NCBI GenBank assembly: GCA_009914645.1
Contig: VFLB01000059.1
Span: 1-31,596 of the forward strand
Source: Synechococcaceae bacterium Bin_79_3
GTDB lineage: Bacteria; Cyanobacteriota; Cyanobacteriia; PCC-6307; Cyanobiaceae
Reading direction: 5' to 3'
DNA length: 31,596 nt
Shown: positions 8,230 to 18,267 of the stretch, one piece after another
Position numbering within the stretch: position 1 is the stretch's first letter
Layout of the letters: every line of letters begins with the position of its first letter
Notes under the pieces: generated by a model
Told to the model about the DNA's origin: nothing
The model's input: only the letters and a program-made list of their open reading frames with translations
The model's database searches: none
Made by a program: the position numbers and the translations under genes

Positions 8230-9545
8230 TGGCGCACCATTCCTTCGTAGCGCTCAGAAATCACATAAGTTTGCACTTGCTTTGCCGTATCTATCGCAAC
8301 TCCAACGAGGATTAATAGGGAGGTTGCCCCCAGCCCTTGAAAGGTTCTTACATTTGTGGCCCCTTCAACTGCTGCAGGAATAATTGCAACTGCCCCAAGG
8401 AATAGGCCCCCAAGCAGGGTGAGGCGATTCTGAACTCCGCCTAGGTATTTGGCTGTTGCAGAGCCAGGCCTTACACCTGGAATCGCAACGCCTCCTTTTT
8501 TTAAATTTGTGGCGATGTCTTGTGGATTAATTGAAAGGGTGGCTAAGAAAAAAGAAAAGCCACATATCAAACCAAAAAATGCCAGGGCATAAAGCCAAGG
8601 TGTGCTGCTATTTGGATTTAAATAACCGGCAATTTTAATCAGCAATTCACTTTTAGTGAGATTTGCCACTGTTAAGGGCAAGAAGATTACGGCAGAAGCA
8701 AAAATGATTGGCATCACTCCACCTGCGTTGAGCTTCAGGGGGAGATAGCTCTGGCGCTCCGGCAGTATCGCTCCATTACCCACTTGGCGTTTTGCACTAA
8801 CGATTGGAATTCGTCTGCTGCCTTCTTGCACAGAAACGATGCCGAGAATGGTGATCAAAAAAACCAATACCAAAACGAGAATTCCCGCGATGGTGCCTCG
8901 ATCTCCACTTTGGGCTAGCTCAACGGTGGAGCCAAGGGCCTTAGGCAAGGTGGCAACAATGTTGAGGAAGATCACTAGGGAAGCCCCTTGGCCAATACCC
9001 CGTTCGGTGATTACCTCCGATATCCACATCACCACCATTGAACCCGTAACAAGTGCTAGGGCTGTTTGAACTACAAAAACTGTGCTCGATACGGAATCCA
9101 CCGCATAGGGCCTCAGGATTAAAGCAAAAACGACGCTTTGTAAAACTCCCCAACCCAGAGCTACGTAACGGGTGATCTGGGCAATTTTGCGTCTACCAGC
9201 CTCCCCCTCATTCTTTTGGAGATCTTCAAGGGCTGGTAGGGATGCCGTTAACAATTGCAGAATTATCGAAGCATTAATGAAAGGCAAAATGCCCAAAGCA
9301 AAAATGCCGAGGGAGGAAATACCACCACCGGTAAATATGTCTAGAAATCCAATCAGCTGTCCGCCTTGCTGAATGAATTGTTGAAACGCAACCCGATCGA
9401 TGCCTGGCATCGGGATATAAATGCCAAGCCTCACTAATACCAAAAGGCCAAGAGTTGTGAGAACACGATTCCTCAGAACTTTGGCTTGGACCAGTTGCGT
9501 AATAACTTCGCCAGCGCTTGGGGTTCGACCCCTACTAAGAAGCAT
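8226..9545 (-). CDS. secY: Preprotein translocase subunit SecY
   Basis: The central channel of the Sec translocon in the plasma and thylakoid membranes. At 439 aa it has ten predicted membrane segments. GIYIPMPGIDRVAF follows TM1, the plug region with GGGISSLGIFALGILPFINASIILQLL is intact, and the LGGVQNRLTLLGGLFLGAVA region lies near the C-terminus. It is placed between rplO and adk as in most bacterial spc operons and overlaps adk by 4 bp. Confidence 0.97.
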   Translation of the reverse strand: MLLSRGRTPSAGEVITQLVQAKVLRNRVLTTLGLLVLVRLGIYIPMPGIDRVAFQQFIQQGGQLIGFLDIFTGGGISSLGIFALGILPFINASIILQLLTASLPALEDLQKNEGEAGRRKIAQITRYVALGWGVLQSVVFALILRPYAVDSVSSTVFVVQTALALVTGSMVVMWISEVITERGIGQGASLVIFLNIVATLPKALGSTVELAQSGDRGTIAGILVLVLVFLITILGIVSVQEGSRRIPIVSAKRQVGNGAILPERQSYLPLKLNAGGVMPIIFASAVIFLPLTVANLTKSELLIKIAGYLNPNSSTPWLYALAFFGLICGFSFFLATLSINPQDIATNLKKGGVAIPGVRPGSATAKYLGGVQNRLTLLGGLFLGAVAIIPAAVEGATNVRTFQGLGATSLLILVGVAIDTAKQVQTYVISERYEGMVRQ

Positions 9546-9574
9546 GGAGTGGTGGGCTCAGAAAAGTGAAATTT

Positions 9575-10027
9575 TTAATCGATTATTTCGCAGCTGCCAC
9601 CTGCAGCTTCAATTTTTTCCCGAGCTGAGGCGGTGAAAGCGGCTGCGCGTACGGTTAATTTCACCGTTAGATCACCGTTACCGAGCACCTTAAGAGGATG
9701 TTTTGGGCTGGTAATAACCCCAGCTTCTTCTAAAGATTCACAGGTAACAACCGAACCGGCCTTCATTTGGGCAAGTTTGCCCACATTGAGCACGGTGTAG
9801 TAAGTGGGATTCACCAATGTGAAGTGCTTGAGCTTTGGGACGCGACGGTAGAGGGGCATTTGGCCACCTTCAAAACCTGGCCTGGTAGGGCGACCGGATC
9901 TTGATTTTTGCCCGCGCATTCCAAAACCACAGCTAGCGCCTTGGCCAGCAGCAATGCCGCGCCCCTTGCGGAGTTTGCGACGACGGGAACCTTTCTGGGG
10001 TTTGAGAGTTTGAAGTGTTAATGACAT
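9575..10027 (-). CDS. rplO: 50S ribosomal protein L15
   Basis: A 150-aa protein with the glycine- and arginine-rich N-terminal extension typical of L15 ([29 protein letters not shown], with [17 protein letters not shown] following) and a C-terminal globular domain. It follows rpsE directly with a 10-bp gap. L30 (rpmD), which separates these two genes in many bacteria, is absent, as is usual in cyanobacteria. Confidence 0.96.
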   Translation of the reverse strand: MSLTLQTLKPQKGSRRRKLRKGRGIAAGQGASCGFGMRGQKSRSGRPTRPGFEGGQMPLYRRVPKLKHFTLVNPTYYTVLNVGKLAQMKAGSVVTCESLEEAGVITSPKHPLKVLGNGDLTVKLTVRAAAFTASAREKIEAAGGSCEIID

Positions 10028-10037
10028 GGTTATGGGT

Positions 10038-10697
10038 TCAGGAATAGATCTGCTCTAAAGGAATACCGCGTTCCTTGGCGGTGTCTTGGTGGGTGCGAAG
10101 CCCCCGTAAAGCCACCATGGCAGCCCGCGCATTGTTGAGCGGAGTTTTACTGCCCAGGCGTTTTGCAAGCACATTTTTAACGCCAGCCAACTCGAGCACA
10201 GTGCGAATCGATCCACCCGCGATAACTCCGGTACCAGGAGCGGCAGGACGAATCAACACACTGGCAGCGCCATCGCAGCCTGTACCCATGGTGGGAATGG
10301 AGTTGAAGCGAGTGAGAGGTACTTTTACAAGATTTTTTTTGCCATCGGCCACGCCTTTTTTAACAGCGCCAATTACATCTCCGGCTTTACCAACACCAAC
10401 ACCAACTTGACCCTTTTCATTGCCTACAACGATGATGGCCCTGAAGCTCATTTTCTTACCGCCTTTTACGGTTTTGGAAACACGGCGTATTTGAACAACG
10501 CGTTCTTGCCATTCGGAATCGCGTTCTTGATCCCGACGGTTGCCGCGTTTTTCGCCCCGGCCGCGACGATCACCACCGCCACCGCCAGCTCCGCCACCGC
10601 GGCCGCCACGGCGATCTCCCTGCCCTTCGGCAGCGGCGGGAACATCAGCAGCGCCGGGAATGTCTTGAGCTTGGAACTGGTCGTTGGATGCAGTCAT
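10038..10697 (-). CDS. rpsE: 30S ribosomal protein S5 with Gly/Arg-rich N-terminal extension
   Basis: A 219-aa protein near the mRNA entry and decoding region that helps maintain fidelity. The S5 core starts near residue 62 ([20 protein letters not shown]) and carries [21 protein letters not shown] and [22 protein letters not shown]. Ahead of it is a disordered extension of about 60 residues: an Ala/Pro/Gln segment (1-27), then Gly/Arg repeats (29-56), making it longer than the 167-aa E. coli protein. The extension is in frame with the only good ATG and is GC-rich like the rest of the gene. Confidence 0.95.
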   Translation of the reverse strand: MTASNDQFQAQDIPGAADVPAAAEGQGDRRGGRGGGAGGGGGDRRGRGEKRGNRRDQERDSEWQERVVQIRRVSKTVKGGKKMSFRAIIVVGNEKGQVGVGVGKAGDVIGAVKKGVADGKKNLVKVPLTRFNSIPTMGTGCDGAASVLIRPAAPGTGVIAGGSIRTVLELAGVKNVLAKRLGSKTPLNNARAAMVALRGLRTHQDTAKERGIPLEQIYS

Positions 10698-10709
10698 GGT
10701 TTCGCAGGA

Positions 10710-11075
10710 TCAGAACTTAAGGCCCGCTTCCCGGGCAGCTTCGGCAAGGGCTTTAACCCGACCGTGGTACAGGTTGCCGCCGCGATCGAAGACCACCTGT
10801 TGGATGCCTTTGGCAAGGGCACGCTTGGCGACCAGCTGACCAACAGCGATAGAAGCATCGCAGTTGGAGCCACTGTTCAAACCAGTGCGTAGATCCTTAT
10901 CGAGGCTGGAGGCAGCCGCCAAGGTGTGCTGGGCGGCGTCATCTATCACTTGAGCATATATGTGCTCGTTAGAGCGATATACGGCAAGCCGTGGACGATC
11001 GGGCGTGCCTTCAAGGTGGCGACGCAAACGCCGGTGACGGCGTTGGGTTTGTTGTTTGCGAGAGGAGGGAGACAT
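10710..11075 (-). CDS. rplR: 50S ribosomal protein L18
   Basis: A 121-aa 5S-rRNA-binding protein of the central protuberance. The basic N-terminus [19 protein letters not shown] leads to [20 protein letters not shown] and the C-terminal [24 protein letters not shown], an L18 hallmark. It is separated from rpsE by 12 bp. Confidence 0.97.
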   Translation of the reverse strand: MSPSSRKQQTQRRHRRLRRHLEGTPDRPRLAVYRSNEHIYAQVIDDAAQHTLAAASSLDKDLRTGLNSGSNCDASIAVGQLVAKRALAKGIQQVVFDRGGNLYHGRVKALAEAAREAGLKF

Positions 11076-11105
11076 GGCAGGAATTTAAAAAAGAGAGGAA
11101 CGGCC

Positions 11106-11645
11106 TTATTTCTTGCCGGTCTTTCCGGCCTTGCGAAGGATGCGTTCACCCTCGTATTTGATCCCTTTACCTTTGTAGGGCTCCGGTGGCCGAATGGCAC
11201 GAACTTTGGCGGCTTCATTGCCCACAATTTCTTTATCCGCCCCGGAAACCATCACCTGAGTGTTGTTTTCCACCACAAATGTGATGCCGCTAGGGGGTTC
11301 AATTTCCACCTGGTGGCTGTAACCGGCGTTCACAACAAGTGTTTTGCCCTTTACAGCAGCGCGATAACCAACACCGATAATTTCGAGTTTGCGGGTAAAG
11401 CCCTTAGAAACACCTTCCACCATGTTTGCCACCAGGGTGCGACAAAGACCGTGACGTTCCCTGGAACGACGGGTGGCATCTACGGCTGCCACGGTGAGAA
11501 TGTTTTCAGCTTGAGTGATAACTACCCCTTCAGGTAGCAGGCGGCTGAGTTCACCTTTAGGGCCAATTACCTTTACGGCAAGCCCATTGATCTCTACAGA
11601 CACTTTGTCTGGGAGAGGGATCGGATTTTTGCCTATGCGTGACAT
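11106..11645 (-). CDS. rplF: 50S ribosomal protein L6
   Basis: A 179-aa protein with two repeated alpha/beta domains near the sarcin-ricin loop. It begins [17 protein letters not shown], with the domain junction at [19 protein letters not shown]. The C-terminal [18 protein letters not shown] motif, the most conserved part of L6, is intact. It is 14 bp after rpsH. Confidence 0.97.
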   Translation of the reverse strand: MSRIGKNPIPLPDKVSVEINGLAVKVIGPKGELSRLLPEGVVITQAENILTVAAVDATRRSRERHGLCRTLVANMVEGVSKGFTRKLEIIGVGYRAAVKGKTLVVNAGYSHQVEIEPPSGITFVVENNTQVMVSGADKEIVGNEAAKVRAIRPPEPYKGKGIKYEGERILRKAGKTGKK

Positions 11646-11659
11646 GGTTTGTTCTCCGA

Positions 11660-12061
11660 TCAGTACACGTAGCAGAGCACTTCACCACCAACGCCTTCTT
11701 TACGGGCGGTGCGGTCGCTCATTACCCCTTTCGAGGTGGAGATGATTGCAACGCCGAGGCCACCCAAAACTTTGGGTAGTTCGCGGCGGTTTTTGTAGAC
11801 GCGCAAACCCGGCTTACTCACACGCTGCACTGAGCGAATTGAGGGCTGGCGTTGCTTGCCGCTGTATTTGAGAGAGAGCACGATTTGCGTGCTCACCCCC
11901 TCGCCTTCCTCGGCGATTTCGGAGATGAAACCCTCCTGCTGCAGCACCTTTGCGATACTGCGGCACATCCGAGAGGAAGGAATGCGGGTGGTTGGGTGAC
12001 GTTTTTCACACGCATTACGAATGCGAGTGAGCATGTCTGAAATTGGGTCGTGGTTGGCCAT
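11660..12061 (-). CDS. rpsH: 30S ribosomal protein S8
   Basis: A 133-aa primary 16S-rRNA-binding protein. It begins [19 protein letters not shown], and the C-terminal [20 protein letters not shown] stretch is the rRNA-binding signature. In E. coli S8 represses the spc operon by binding mRNA near rplE; a hairpin just ahead of rplE here could play that role. rpsN (S14) is missing between rplE and rpsH, as is usual in cyanobacteria. Confidence 0.97.
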   Translation of the reverse strand: MANHDPISDMLTRIRNACEKRHPTTRIPSSRMCRSIAKVLQQEGFISEIAEEGEGVSTQIVLSLKYSGKQRQPSIRSVQRVSKPGLRVYKNRRELPKVLGGLGVAIISTSKGVMSDRTARKEGVGGEVLCYVY

Positions 12062-12084
12062 AGCGGTTTCCGGAACGAGGGCAA

Positions 12085-12624
12085 TCAGTTGCTGCGGAAC
12101 GGCATCCCCATCTCGCGAAGTAGGGCGCGGCCCTCTTCGTCGTTACGGGCGCTGGTCACGATGGTGATGTCCATGCCCCGGATGGCGTCGATCTTGTCGA
12201 AGGAGATTTCAGGAAAGATGATCTGTTCCCGAACCCCAAGGGTGTAGTTACCCCGTCCATCAAAACTCTTTTCACTTACCCCGCGAAAATCCCTGATACG
12301 TGGCAACGCCAAGTTGATTAGGCGTTCTAAAAAGGCATACATCCTGTCGCCCCGAAGGGTAACGGCGATACCAATCGGCATGCCAGCACGAATCTTGAAT
12401 GTGGCGATGGCTTTCTTGGCTCGGGTAACCATCGGCTTTTGGCCGGTGATAGTAGCGATTTCAGTTAAAGATGCTTCAAGGGCTTTGGCATTTGTAGCCG
12501 CTTCACCAAGGCCACGGTTCACAGTGATTTTCACCACTTTGGGAACCTGGTGCATATTGGAAAAGTTGAGATCCTTGAGCAGCTTTGGCTGGATCGCTTC
12601 CCGGTAGCGAGTTTTAAGGGACAT
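12085..12624 (-). CDS. rplE: 50S ribosomal protein L5
   Basis: A 179-aa 5S-rRNA-binding protein. [48 protein letters not shown] and [18 protein letters not shown] are L5 blocks. The 85-bp spacer upstream (12625-12709) is long for this operon and holds a 7-bp stem hairpin ending 18 nt before the start codon. Confidence 0.97.
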   Translation of the reverse strand: MSLKTRYREAIQPKLLKDLNFSNMHQVPKVVKITVNRGLGEAATNAKALEASLTEIATITGQKPMVTRAKKAIATFKIRAGMPIGIAVTLRGDRMYAFLERLINLALPRIRDFRGVSEKSFDGRGNYTLGVREQIIFPEISFDKIDAIRGMDITIVTSARNDEEGRALLREMGMPFRSN

Positions 12625-12642
12625 GGCGGGGGTTTTAGTGGC

Positions 12643-12664
12643 GACTCTGGACTGGGTCAGAGCC
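12643..12664 (-). promoter_or_regulatory. Hairpin ahead of rplE, candidate ribosomal-protein binding site
   Basis: On the transcript GGCUCUG pairs with CAGAGUC (one G-U) around an 8-nt loop. An alternative fold pairs UGGC with GCCA further out and leaves an asymmetric bulge. It lies between rplX and rplE, the region where S8 controls the E. coli spc operon. The regulatory role is inference. Confidence 0.4.
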
Positions 12665-12709
12665 AGAAAAAGGTGTTGAAAGAGTGGGAGTGGCTGAAGC
12701 TAAGGGGCT

Positions 12710-13051
12710 TCAATCAAGAAATTCCCCAGTTTTCTTGAGCCTGCGTTTTTTGTTGCCGTCTTTGTCGGTAACAAGTTCAACCCGGCTTGCCACTTGTTTA
12801 GAAGTGGAATAAACCATCACATTGGAAGCATGAATTGCTGTTTCTTCAGTGAGGATTCGGCCTGTTTCACCTTCTTGGGTGGGTTTTACGTGCTTAGTTC
12901 TCAGGTTTAATCCTTGAACAAGCACACGGTTTTCCCAGGGAAAAGTGCGAAGTACTTCGCCGGTTTTACCCTTATCTTTTCCAGTGATCACCTGAACGGT
13001 GTCACCTTTGCGGATCTTCATCTTGATCCGGGTGGGGGTGGGAGCTGTCAT
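12710..13051 (-). CDS. rplX: 50S ribosomal protein L24
   Basis: A 113-aa assembly-initiator protein. The KOW motif is visible as [22 protein letters not shown] (about 12-33), followed by [17 protein letters not shown]. The N-terminus has an 11-residue Thr/Pro extension ahead of the internal Met at MKIRKGD. The upstream ATG is kept because similar extensions occur in picocyanobacterial L24. One base separates it from rplN. Confidence 0.95.
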   Translation of the reverse strand: MTAPTPTRIKMKIRKGDTVQVITGKDKGKTGEVLRTFPWENRVLVQGLNLRTKHVKPTQEGETGRILTEETAIHASNVMVYSTSKQVASRVELVTDKDGNKKRRLKKTGEFLD

Positions 13052-13052
13052 G

Positions 13053-13418
13053 TCAGATCACCTCCGGAGCGAGCGAAACAATCTTTGTGAAATTGCGTTC
13101 CCGCAGTTCTCTGGCCACAGGGCCAAAAACACGGGTGCCTTTCGGGTTGTTGTCGGCATTGATGATCACAGCGGCGTTGTCGTCGAAGCGAATCGAATTG
13201 CCGGTGTCGCGACGCAGGGTGTGCCTAGTGCGAACTACTACAGCTCTCACCACGTCTGATTTTTTGACGCCCATGTTGGGCATGGCATCTTTAACGGCGG
13301 CAACAATCACATCACCTACGTGGGCGTAGCGACGGTTTGTACCCAATACACGAATGCACTGGATCCGTTTGGCACCGCTGTTGTCGGCAACGTTTAGGTA
13401 GCTTTCTTGCTGAATCAT
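13053..13418 (-). CDS. rplN: 50S ribosomal protein L14
   Basis: A 121-aa interface protein beginning [20 protein letters not shown], with [34 protein letters not shown] and GPVARELRE, all canonical. It sits between rpsQ (10 bp) and rplX (1 bp). Confidence 0.98.
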   Translation of the reverse strand: MIQQESYLNVADNSGAKRIQCIRVLGTNRRYAHVGDVIVAAVKDAMPNMGVKKSDVVRAVVVRTRHTLRRDTGNSIRFDDNAAVIINADNNPKGTRVFGPVARELRERNFTKIVSLAPEVI

Positions 13419-13428
13419 GGGTTTTAGC

Positions 13429-13683
13429 TCAGCGGGCCCCGAGGAGTGTTGTCATGATTTCGGCCACGGCCCAGCGTTTGGTACGACTTAGAGGACGGGT
13501 TTCGGTGATGCGAACTTTGTCGCCGATTTGGCAACGATTTTCCTCATCATGGGCCTTGTATCTAGTGGTGCGGCTAACCGTCTTTTTGTAGATGGGATGG
13601 GGAAAACGGTTTTCTACCGCCACCACCACCGTTTTATCCATCTTGTCGCTAACGACGGTGCCGACCCTTTCTTTTAATGCCAT
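13429..13683 (-). CDS. rpsQ: 30S ribosomal protein S17
   Basis: An 84-aa OB-fold primary 16S-rRNA-binding protein. [20 protein letters not shown] and [16 protein letters not shown] are the S17 signature. The frame is open to a TTG at 13710 inside rpmC, but the ATG at 13683 is chosen because S17 proteins begin MALKERVG or similar and the upstream codons (PPSDPPKT) look like read-through of the spacer. Confidence 0.95.
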   Translation of the reverse strand: MALKERVGTVVSDKMDKTVVVAVENRFPHPIYKKTVSRTTRYKAHDEENRCQIGDKVRITETRPLSRTKRWAVAEIMTTLLGAR

Positions 13684-13696
13684 GGTTTTAGGGGGG

Positions 13697-13909
13697 TCAG
13701 AGGGCGGCAACGGAGCTGGAGCGCTCCTTTTGCACCGTTAGCAGCTGGGCCAGCTTGAGGCGGGCATGGCGGAAACGGTGGGGGTTTTCCAGGCGGCTGG
13801 TGGCCTGCTGGAAACGCAGATCAAACAGTTCCCGTCGGGCACCGCTGATCTGGTCGCTGATTTCGCTGTCGCTAAGACTGCGCAGGCTAGTGATTTCGGG
13901 AAGTGCCAT
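13697..13909 (-). CDS. rpmC: 50S ribosomal protein L29
   Basis: A 70-aa helical hairpin protein at the tunnel exit. [50 protein letters not shown] fits L29 throughout, with a short Ser/Val tail. It lies 3 bp after rplP. Confidence 0.96.
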   Translation of the reverse strand: MALPEITSLRSLSDSEISDQISGARRELFDLRFQQATSRLENPHRFRHARLKLAQLLTVQKERSSSVAAL

Positions 13910-13912
13910 GGT

Positions 13913-14377
13913 TTAAGACTCCACTGCGATGGGTTGCGCGGTGACCTCAACAACGGCCTCCTCCTCCTCTTTGACGATGAATTTTGTTTTCACCGGCAAT
14001 TTGTATTGAGCCAGGCGCATGGCTTGTTTTGCGAGGGCTTCTGTGATTTCAGGTCCGCCCATCTCAAAGAGAATGCGGCCCGGTTTCACAACGGCAACCC
14101 AGAATTCTGGGTTGCCTTTACCAGAACCCATACGGGTTTCGGCTGCCCTCATGGTGACTGGCTTATCGGGGAAGATCCGAATCCAGATTTGCCCGCCCCG
14201 TTTGGTTAGGCGGCTCATGGCACGGCGACTGGCTTCGATCTGCCGAGCCGTAACCCAACCACACTCCTGGGCTTGGAGTGCAAACGAACCAAAGGCAATG
14301 GTGTTACCTCGGGTAGCAACGCCGCGCATGCGACCTCGCTGTTGTTTGCGATATTTGACGCGACGTGGACTAAGCAT
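13913..14377 (-). CDS. rplP: 50S ribosomal protein L16
   Basis: A 154-aa protein of the A-site side. It begins [19 protein letters not shown], with the [16 protein letters not shown] helix and [21 protein letters not shown] glutamate-rich C-terminal tail ([18 protein letters not shown]) extends past the usual end. It is 14 bp after rpsC. Confidence 0.97.
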   Translation of the reverse strand: MLSPRRVKYRKQQRGRMRGVATRGNTIAFGSFALQAQECGWVTARQIEASRRAMSRLTKRGGQIWIRIFPDKPVTMRAAETRMGSGKGNPEFWVAVVKPGRILFEMGGPEITEALAKQAMRLAQYKLPVKTKFIVKEEEEAVVEVTAQPIAVES

Positions 14378-14391
14378 GGTTTAAGCCTCCC

Positions 14392-15120
14392 TCACTCCTC
14401 ATTAGAGCGGTCCTCGAAATCTTGGGGTCGCCTGCTTGTGCGGCGACGGGGAGCTGCACCCACAGGGGGTTGCTCCTTCTGTCCTGGCAGAACTTCACCT
14501 TTGAAAATCCAAACCTTGATGCCCAACACCCCGTAGGTGGTGCTGGCCACCTTGGTGGCGTAATCAATGTCAGCCCGCAGGGTATGCAGGGGAACACGAC
14601 CCTCACGGGTCCATTCCGTCCGGGCAATTTCAGCGCCGTTTAGACGGCCGCTTACCTGAATTTTCAGGCCAAGTACGCCGGCCCGCTGGGCCCTTTGAAC
14701 GGCCATGCGGATTACGCGACGAAAGGCCACCCGCTTTTCCAGTTGCTGGGCGATGTATTCAGCAAGCAGAAATGAATCGGCATCTACCCGCTCTACTTCC
14801 ACCACGTTGATACGCACCTGACGGGTGAGATCACCAATGGTTTTTTGGATTCCAGCGCGTAGCTCTTCGATACCACTGCCCTGCCTACCTACCAACACAC
14901 CAGGGCGGGCGGTTTTGAGTTCCACCTCCAGTTGATCGGCTTTACGAGCGATATGCACACTGCTGATACCAGCAGAGGCATATTTCTTGTTAACGAACAG
15001 ACGAATCTTTTCGTCTTCCTGGAGTAGAGCCGGGTAGGTGCGGGCGGGTGCGTACCAGCGGGAGCGATGTTCCTGGGTGATCCCCAGGCGCAGGCCGGTC
15101 GGGTTGATTTTGTGTCCCAT
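14392..15120 (-). CDS. rpsC: 30S ribosomal protein S3
   Basis: A 242-aa mRNA-entry-channel protein. [14 protein letters not shown] opens it. The KH domain has [21 protein letters not shown], and the C-terminal domain has [15 protein letters not shown] basic tail ([21 protein letters not shown]) ends it. It is 6 bp after rplV. Confidence 0.97.
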   Translation of the reverse strand: MGHKINPTGLRLGITQEHRSRWYAPARTYPALLQEDEKIRLFVNKKYASAGISSVHIARKADQLEVELKTARPGVLVGRQGSGIEELRAGIQKTIGDLTRQVRINVVEVERVDADSFLLAEYIAQQLEKRVAFRRVIRMAVQRAQRAGVLGLKIQVSGRLNGAEIARTEWTREGRVPLHTLRADIDYATKVASTTYGVLGIKVWIFKGEVLPGQKEQPPVGAAPRRRTSRRPQDFEDRSNEE

Positions 15121-15126
15121 CGGTCT

Positions 15127-15489
15127 TTAAGCGTCTTGGGGAGTCACACCAATGGAGATGTGACAGGTGGGTTTTTTGATCGCAAAAGCACGCCCTTGGG
15201 CGCGGGGCCGGAAGCGCTTCATAGACGGACCCATGTCGGCGCTGGCCACGGAGATAACCAGATTGCCTGGGTCAATGCCGAGGTTGTGTTCGGCATTAGC
15301 AACAGCAGACCGCAACACCTTGGTTATGGGCCCGGTGGAGCGATAAGGCATGAACTCGAGCATGATCAGCGCATCGCGATAGCTGCGACCACGGATTTGG
15401 TCGAGAACACGTCGAACCTTGGACACGGAACCCCGCACGTAGCGGGCGTGGGCAAGGGCCTGATTGGGGGTGAGGATTTTTTTTGCCAT
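15127..15489 (-). CDS. rplV: 50S ribosomal protein L22
   Basis: A 120-aa protein lining the exit tunnel. [31 protein letters not shown] and the hairpin loop [24 protein letters not shown] are diagnostic. The ATG at 15489 is preferred over an upstream in-frame start because an AAGGAG sits 9 nt before it and L22 proteins begin near here. One base separates it from the rpsS stop. Confidence 0.96.
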   Translation of the reverse strand: MAKKILTPNQALAHARYVRGSVSKVRRVLDQIRGRSYRDALIMLEFMPYRSTGPITKVLRSAVANAEHNLGIDPGNLVISVASADMGPSMKRFRPRAQGRAFAIKKPTCHISIGVTPQDA

Positions 15490-15490
15490 C

Positions 15491-15766
15491 TCAACGTGCT
15501 CCTTTCTTATCCTTGATGTGGCCCCGGAAGGAGCGCGTGGGGGCAAATTCCCCCAATTTATGACCCACCATTTGTTCGGTTACATAGACCGGTACGTGGG
15601 TTTTGCCGTTGTGCACGGCAATGGTGTGACCGATCATCATCGGCAGGATTGTTGAAGCTCTGGACCAGGTTTTGATCACAGGCTTTTCTCCGGCAATGTT
15701 GTTCTTCTCCACTTTGCGGAGAAGGCTGTCGGCAACAAATGGTCCTTTTTTTAGTGAACGTCCCAT
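15491..15766 (-). CDS. rpsS: 30S ribosomal protein S19
   Basis: A 91-aa head protein contacting S13. [42 protein letters not shown] and [16 protein letters not shown] are universal S19 blocks. It lies 35 bp after rplB. Confidence 0.98.
   Translation of the reverse strand: MGRSLKKGPFVADSLLRKVEKNNIAGEKPVIKTWSRASTILPMMIGHTIAVHNGKTHVPVYVTEQMVGHKLGEFAPTRSFRGHIKDKKGAR
15499..15504 (-). promoter_or_regulatory. Shine-Dalgarno deciding the rplV start
   Basis: AAGGAG on the minus strand, inside the rpsS 3' end, is spaced 9 nt from the ATG at 15489. It supports the 120-aa form of L22. Confidence 0.7.
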
Positions 15767-15801
15767 AGAGGTTTAAGCGATCAGCTGGCAGAAGTAAGTC
15801 A

Positions 15802-16665
15802 TCAGGAATCCCGTCCGCCACGGCTGCGTTTAGATACGCGGCGACGCTTCCGGAGGACGTACTGGTTGCTGGGCTTGTTGCGCTTCCTGGTTTTGTAACC
15901 AAGGGCTGGTTTACCCCAAGGGGTAACAGGGCCAGAGCGACCGATGGGAGCACGACCCTCGCCACCACCGTGGGGGTGGTCGCAGGGGTTCATCACACTG
16001 CCACGCACCTCAGGGCGACGACCCAGCCAACGCTTGCGACCCGCTTTACCAAGGCTGGTATTACGAATCTCAGCATTGCCTACTTCGCCGAGGGTGGCGT
16101 AGCACTCACGGCGCACGAGCCGCACTTCTGTAGAGGGCAGTTTCAAAGCGACGTAGTCGCCTTCTTTAGCCATCACTTGGGCGCTGGCTCCAGCGGTGCG
16201 AACCATTTGGCCACCTCTACCGGCATAGAGCTCCACGTTGTGAACGCTCGAACCAAGTGGAATGGCTGATAGGGGCAGGGCGTTGCCAATTTCTATTGGC
16301 GACTCAGGACCGGAGATAACTTCCTGACCTACAACCACCCCAGCGGGATGAAGGATGTAGCGCTTTTCGCCATCCGTGTAATAGAGGAGGGCAAGACGCG
16401 CATTGCGATGGGGGTCGTATTGGATGGCAGCCACCCGACCCACAACACCGATTTTGTTACGGCGAAAATCAACAATGCGATAAAGGCGCTTGTGGCCGCC
16501 GCCGCGGTGGCGGCAGGTGATCACCCCGCGATTATTGCGACCTTTGCGGCGGTGTTTTGCCACCACCAGGCTGCGTTCCGGCTTGCGCCGGGTTACTTCA
16601 CTGAAATCGCTTACCACCCGGGTGCGAGTACCGGGGGTGTAAGGGCGATAGCTACGGATTCCCAT
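15802..16665 (-). CDS. rplB: 50S ribosomal protein L2
   Basis: A 287-aa protein needed for subunit association and peptidyl transfer. [21 protein letters not shown] opens it, [22 protein letters not shown] follows, and the catalytic-region loop [19 protein letters not shown] includes the essential histidine. A strong AAGGAG (16674-16679) sits 8 nt before the ATG and overlaps the rplW stop. Confidence 0.98.
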   Translation of the reverse strand: MGIRSYRPYTPGTRTRVVSDFSEVTRRKPERSLVVAKHRRKGRNNRGVITCRHRGGGHKRLYRIVDFRRNKIGVVGRVAAIQYDPHRNARLALLYYTDGEKRYILHPAGVVVGQEVISGPESPIEIGNALPLSAIPLGSSVHNVELYAGRGGQMVRTAGASAQVMAKEGDYVALKLPSTEVRLVRRECYATLGEVGNAEIRNTSLGKAGRKRWLGRRPEVRGSVMNPCDHPHGGGEGRAPIGRSGPVTPWGKPALGYKTRKRNKPSNQYVLRKRRRVSKRSRGGRDS

Positions 16666-16677
16666 GGTTAACGCTCC

Positions 16678-16980
16678 TTACGATTCAGGGAAAAGCTGGA
16701 TGCTGTTGCCTTCGGCCAAACGCACAACGGCCTTTTTGACCTGGGCGCGACGACCGGAGAAACGACCTACCCGCCGGGTACGACGAGGTGGGTTCATGGT
16801 GCTAATTCCCACCACCTTCACCGAGAAAAGATGTTCTACGGCGGCTTTGATATCGGGCTTGGCAGCCCTGGGGTCAACCTCAAAGGTGTACTGATTCAAC
16901 TCAAGGGCGCGGGTGGCCTTCTCTGTGATCAGTGGCCGGCGGATCACATCCGCCAAGCGATCTGCAAAACGTTCAGCCAT
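16678..16980 (-). CDS. rplW: 50S ribosomal protein L23
   Basis: A 100-aa protein at the tunnel exit, the docking site for trigger factor and [45 protein letters not shown] is the L23 core, and [15 protein letters not shown] is the extended loop. Two ATGs lie close together (16986 and 16980). The second (MAERFADRL) is chosen because homologues begin there and AGAGG lies 9 nt upstream. Either start overlaps the rplD end. Confidence 0.94.
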   Translation of the reverse strand: MAERFADRLADVIRRPLITEKATRALELNQYTFEVDPRAAKPDIKAAVEHLFSVKVVGISTMNPPRRTRRVGRFSGRRAQVKKAVVRLAEGNSIQLFPES

Positions 16981-17608
16981 TGCCATAAACCTCTTGGATC
17001 TTCACGAGGGCGTCTTCGCTAACCACAAGCTTTTGGGCATTGAGGAGATCGAAAACATTGAGTTGATCAGCGGCGATAAGTTTCACCGTGGGCAGATTGC
17101 GCACAGATAGCTTCACGCTGCTGGCCAGCTCGGCCACCACAAGCAACACTCGGGTGCCATTGGGCACACCCCAACGCTCCAAAGCTGCCACTACGTCTTT
17201 TGTTCGTGGTTTGGCAAATTCGTCGATGAAGGCTTTTACCACCACCAAATCTGAGCCTCGGCTCATAAGGGCAGTGCGCAGCGCTAAGCGACGCTCCTTG
17301 CGGTTCATAGAGATCTCGTAGGAGCGTGGCTTAGGGCCAAACACCACGCCACCACCAGGCCGCAGGGGAGTGCGGATTGAACCCTGGCGGGCTCGTCCGG
17401 TTCCTTTCTGCTTGTAGGGCTTGCGGCCACCACCACGCACTTCTGCCCTGGTAAGGGTGCTGGCAGTGCCTTGGCGGGCATTTGCCAGTTGCCTCACAAC
17501 AGCGCGATGCACAAGGTTGGCAGCGGTAGTTTCCTTGGCAACGGCTAAATCGAGGGAAGCCTTTCCAGCTTCTTTGCCCTGCCAGTCGCGGATAACACAA
17601 TTAACCAT
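16973..17608 (-). CDS. rplD: 50S ribosomal protein L4
   Basis: A 211-aa protein of the tunnel constriction; in E. coli it also represses its own S10 operon. The long loop carries [35 protein letters not shown]. The C-terminal Rossmann-like half has VLLVVAE and [18 protein letters not shown]. The ATG at 17608 is preferred to an upstream GTG because a GAGAGGAAA Shine-Dalgarno lies directly before it. It is 11 bp after rplC. Confidence 0.96.
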   Translation of the reverse strand: MVNCVIRDWQGKEAGKASLDLAVAKETTAANLVHRAVVRQLANARQGTASTLTRAEVRGGGRKPYKQKGTGRARQGSIRTPLRPGGGVVFGPKPRSYEISMNRKERRLALRTALMSRGSDLVVVKAFIDEFAKPRTKDVVAALERWGVPNGTRVLLVVAELASSVKLSVRNLPTVKLIAADQLNVFDLLNAQKLVVSEDALVKIQEVYGNG

Positions 17609-17612
17609 GGTT

Positions 17613-17618
17613 TCCTCT
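17613..17618 (-). promoter_or_regulatory. Shine-Dalgarno deciding the rplD start
   Basis: AGAGGA on the minus strand lies in the 11-bp rplC-rplD gap, 4 nt before the ATG at 17608. An upstream GTG start would place this site inside the coding region. Confidence 0.6.
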
Positions 17619-17619
17619 C

Positions 17620-18267
17620 TCACGATCCAGCCTTGTATTCAACCCGCTTAGCCGGTTGAATGCTTAGCAAGGCACCGGGTTTGCCCGGTACGGAGCCTTT
17701 CACCACTAAAAGATTGCGCTCAGCGTCAACCTTCAACACCACTAAACCTTTAACGGTGGTTTTGGTGCCGCCGTAGCGGCCAGCCATCCGTTTGCCTGGA
17801 TAAACCCGGCCTGGGGTGGTGCCGGCGCCAATTGAACCGGGTTCCCTGTGGTTTTTTGAACCGTGGGTCATCGGACCGCGGCTAAAGCCGTGGCGCTTTT
17901 GAAGCCCTGAGAAACCGCGGCCCATGGTGTCGCCACTTACATCAACTTTTTGTCCAGGACTAAAAGCTTCAACAGTGAGGCTTCCACCAAGTTCAACCCC
18001 ATCGATCGAATCGACGCGGTATTCCTTGAGGTGACGCAGGGGCTCATCTCCCGATTTGCTCAGGTGACCCTGGGCTGGCCGGTTAACGAGCTTTTCGCGA
18101 ATGTCGCCAAACCCAACTTGGACAGCGCTGTAGCCGTCGTTGGAAGGAGTTTTGACTTGGGTGATGCGGCAAGGACCCGCCTCGATCACAGTGACCGGGA
18201 TGGACTTGCCTTCGTTGTCGAAGAATTGGGACATACCCAATTTCTTCCCAAGAATGCCGATAGACAT
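17620..18267 (-). CDS. rplC: 50S ribosomal protein L3
   Basis: A 215-aa early-assembly protein near the peptidyl transferase centre. [32 protein letters not shown] opens it, and [32 protein letters not shown] is the long finger loop with its glutamine. The ATG at 18267 is preferred over an in-frame start 13 codons upstream because L3 proteins begin M(S/T)IGILGKK. It is the first gene of the run. rpsJ, which precedes rplC in E. coli, is not here, as is usual in cyanobacteria. Confidence 0.97.
   Translation of the reverse strand: MSIGILGKKLGMSQFFDNEGKSIPVTVIEAGPCRITQVKTPSNDGYSAVQVGFGDIREKLVNRPAQGHLSKSGDEPLRHLKEYRVDSIDGVELGGSLTVEAFSPGQKVDVSGDTMGRGFSGLQKRHGFSRGPMTHGSKNHREPGSIGAGTTPGRVYPGKRMAGRYGGTKTTVKGLVVLKVDAERNLLVVKGSVPGKPGALLSIQPAKRVEYKAGS

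Noticed and set aside
10926..11537. A 203-codon plus-strand frame opposite rplR and rplF
   Set aside because: It is a shadow frame; both minus-strand genes are unmistakable ribosomal proteins.
13429..13710. Longer S17 starting at TTG 13710
   Set aside because: The extra nine residues overlap rpmC and do not resemble S17 N-termini; the ATG at 13683 fits.
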